This document shows, piece by piece, positions 62,981 to 64,000 of a DNA stretch of 64,000 bases. The stretch's first letter is position 1, and each line of letters begins with the position of its first letter. The position numbers were made by a program, and so were the translations under genes. The stretch is from NCBI RefSeq assembly GCF_033096445.1, contig NZ_AP028155.1, forward strand, positions 4,221,880 to 4,285,879, written 5' to 3'. Below the pieces are notes generated by a model that did no database searches, was not told the origin of the DNA, and was given only the letters and a program-made list of their open reading frames with translations. Source of the stretch: Butyricimonas faecihominis (GTDB taxonomy: Bacteria > Bacteroidota > Bacteroidia > Bacteroidales > Marinifilaceae).

Positions 62981-63709
62981 TCATACATAGTTGCGAATGT
63001 CGAACTCCTCGATGTTGTCCGGCACGACGAACTCCTTTTCAGATTTCTTCAGCCGAATCTCGATAAGCCCCTTGATGCGGATGCCTATCTCCGAAGAGCC
63101 TTCCATCATTTTCTCGTACAACTCCGTGCCCTCCATGTCGGTGAACACCTTAGCCGCCTTTTCACGTTCCGCCTGTGTCGCGTCCGGGTTTTTGGCGGTC
63201 TTGCAGGCGTCGTCAATCTCGTCAAAGCTGCTGCCCGAAGCCCGTGGCGTGTCCGAGGCGTCCTCTTCCGGTTCGTCGTCCCCGTATCCCAGTTCCTCCG
63301 GCGGTATGCTCGTGAAGGTCTCATCGAGTTTTTCCTCCGGGACTTGTGCCGGGCGGGATGCGTTTCCCGTTTTTCCGTCGTCAAAAGTAGCCTCTTCCTC
63401 CGACAGCTCAATGCCTTTTTCAATAGTGGCGGCTTCTTGCGTCGGTATGGCAGCGGTTGTCCGGGTGGATGCCATCCTGAAACGGCTCTTGCCGATGATG
63501 TCCGCCTTTTCCGCAGGGACTTCCTCGTGTGCCGCTATGCGTTTAGCCTCATTCCCGTCCAGTGACCGCCATAATCCGACAATGCCCTTGAAGAAGCGGA
63601 CAATCCGCGTGTCCATGATGCGCTCGTAAAGGAGCAGGAACAGGAACCAGAGGTTGCAGCCGACCGATACCGCCAGCAGAATGTCTGTCATGCTGATTGT
63701 GTAATTCAT
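62981..63709 (-). CDS. traD: TraD-like protein of the tra operon
   Basis: A 242-residue protein from ATG 63709 (MNYTISMTDILLAVSVGCNLWFLFLLLYERIM); the track of residues upstream of it overlaps the preceding gene. One N-terminal membrane helix (about 7-27) is followed by a cytoplasmic, very acidic low-complexity middle ('PPEELGYGDDEPEEDASDTP'). A conserved end follows ('NPDATQAEREKAAKVFTDMEGTELYEKMMEGSSE'). The position between the DUF3408 gene and traE matches TraD of CTnDOT-type elements. Role unknown. Confidence 0.75.
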   Translation of the reverse strand: MNYTISMTDILLAVSVGCNLWFLFLLLYERIMDTRIVRFFKGIVGLWRSLDGNEAKRIAAHEEVPAEKADIIGKSRFRMASTRTTAAIPTQEAATIEKGIELSEEEATFDDGKTGNASRPAQVPEEKLDETFTSIPPEELGYGDDEPEEDASDTPRASGSSFDEIDDACKTAKNPDATQAEREKAAKVFTDMEGTELYEKMMEGSSEIGIRIKGLIEIRLKKSEKEFVVPDNIEEFDIRNYV

Positions 63710-63725
63710 ATCCTTCCGTTTTTGG

Positions 63726-64000
63726 TTAGAATACTGAATTGTAATTTCGGGCATAAAGGCTCTTTATCGCATCTTCGCACTGGTTGAAGTGGTGCGTCAG
63801 CACATGGTCGATGTAAGCGGACAGCGTAAGCCGGTCATGCCCGATTACACGGGTGATACGCATGATACGCTCGTGGTACTCCGGGCGCACATACGCCATC
63901 TTCCCCTCACGTGCCTTTACTTCCGGGTCGCGGATGAACAGGCGTTCATAGTCCTTCTCACTGCATTTGCCGCTTACCGGGACAGGCGACAGTATTTCCA
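63726..64000 (-). CDS. DUF3408-family protein (TraC/TraB-like), 5' end outside window
   Basis: The minus-strand frame is open from the right edge to a TAA at 63728-63726, giving the last 90 or so residues. They contain 'YERLFIRDPEVKAREGKMAYVRPEYHERIMRITRVIGHDRLTLSAYIDHVLTHHFNQCEDAIKSLY'. This C-terminal block, with a ribbon-helix-helix-like 'LSAYIDHVLTHHF', is typical of DUF3408 proteins encoded just before traD. They resemble small DNA-binding proteins of the mobilisation region. The function is not established. Confidence 0.82.
   Translation of the reverse strand, partial: EILSPVPVSGKCSEKDYERLFIRDPEVKAREGKMAYVRPEYHERIMRITRVIGHDRLTLSAYIDHVLTHHFNQCEDAIKSLYARNYNSVF

Larger units (their letters stand above)
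46842..64000. mobile_element. Integrative conjugative element, one end (CTnDOT-like transfer region)
   Basis: The segment carries an almost complete Bacteroidetes-type conjugation (tra) operon, a lysozyme, and PcfK/PcfJ-type accessory genes. It is visibly richer in GC than the Sus loci to its left. Gene order traC-D-E-F-G-(DUF3876)-I-J-K-L-M-N-O-P-Q-lysozyme on the minus strand matches CTnDOT-family elements. The integrase, relaxase and coupling protein are not in the window and should be to the right. The left boundary at 46842 is inferred. Confidence 0.85.

Noticed and set aside
62867-63565. 232-residue plus-strand frame over traD
   Set aside because: The minus-strand TraD-like protein has a membrane helix and the expected operon position. 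The plus frame has no recognisable feature.
1-64000. CRISPR arrays, rRNA and tRNA genes
   Set aside because: No regularly spaced repeat-spacer pattern, rRNA segment or foldable tRNA was seen. The only tandem repeats are the short 11-bp arrays.

Overview
The window is Bacteroidales chromosomal DNA. It carries repeated SusC/SusD outer-membrane pairs, ECF sigma/FecR regulators, DUF4843 and PKD-like lipoproteins, and promoters of the Bacteroidetes type (TTG, 19-21 nt, TAnnTTTG). The mix of peptide-directed Sus-like loci would fit a gut member such as the Odoribacteraceae, but that placement is inference.

Layout. (1) 1-9380, plus strand: the end of a SusC receptor, its SusD, a lipoprotein, and two secreted metzincin-like proteins. 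The first protease has an intact zinc site; the second has lost every zinc ligand. This looks like a peptide or protein uptake locus. (2) 9381-21912: a leftward SNF2-type helicase split by a frameshift; a leftward response regulator/histidine kinase pair divergent from a TonB-dependent receptor, with 11-bp-period repeats between them; a lipid A-type acyltransferase; and a NifU-like/GGGtGRT pair. Two large mosaic palindromes lie between genes here. (3) 21913-38204, plus strand: an alkaline phosphatase, then a complete ECF-sigma-controlled locus (sigma, FecR, SusC with STN domain, SusD, DUF4843 lipoprotein, PKD-like lipoprotein, two S9 serine peptidases, small lipoprotein). (4) 38355-46853, minus strand: a paralogous locus in mirror orientation (FecR, SusC, SusD, DUF4843, PKD-like). 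It meets locus 3 tail to tail at a shared terminator and lacks its sigma gene.

(5) About 46842-64000: one end of an integrative conjugative element (ICE) of the CTnDOT-like Bacteroidetes type. A GTANNTTTGC-type candidate attachment core lies at the start codon of the FecR gene. It is followed by repeated GTTACG motifs, several long hairpins, a rightward operon of small proteins with PcfK and PcfJ, and a leftward transfer operon. That operon reads traC(partial)-traD-traE-traF-traG-DUF3876-traI-traJ-traK-traL-traM-traN-traO-traP-traQ-lysozyme. The integrase, relaxase and coupling protein should lie to the right of the window.

How it fits together: the Sus-like loci import oligopeptides or a related polymer, and surface or periplasmic peptidases process it. 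The STN domains of the two SusC proteins would signal through FecR to an ECF sigma factor. Insertion of the ICE appears to have separated the FecR of the second locus from its sigma gene.
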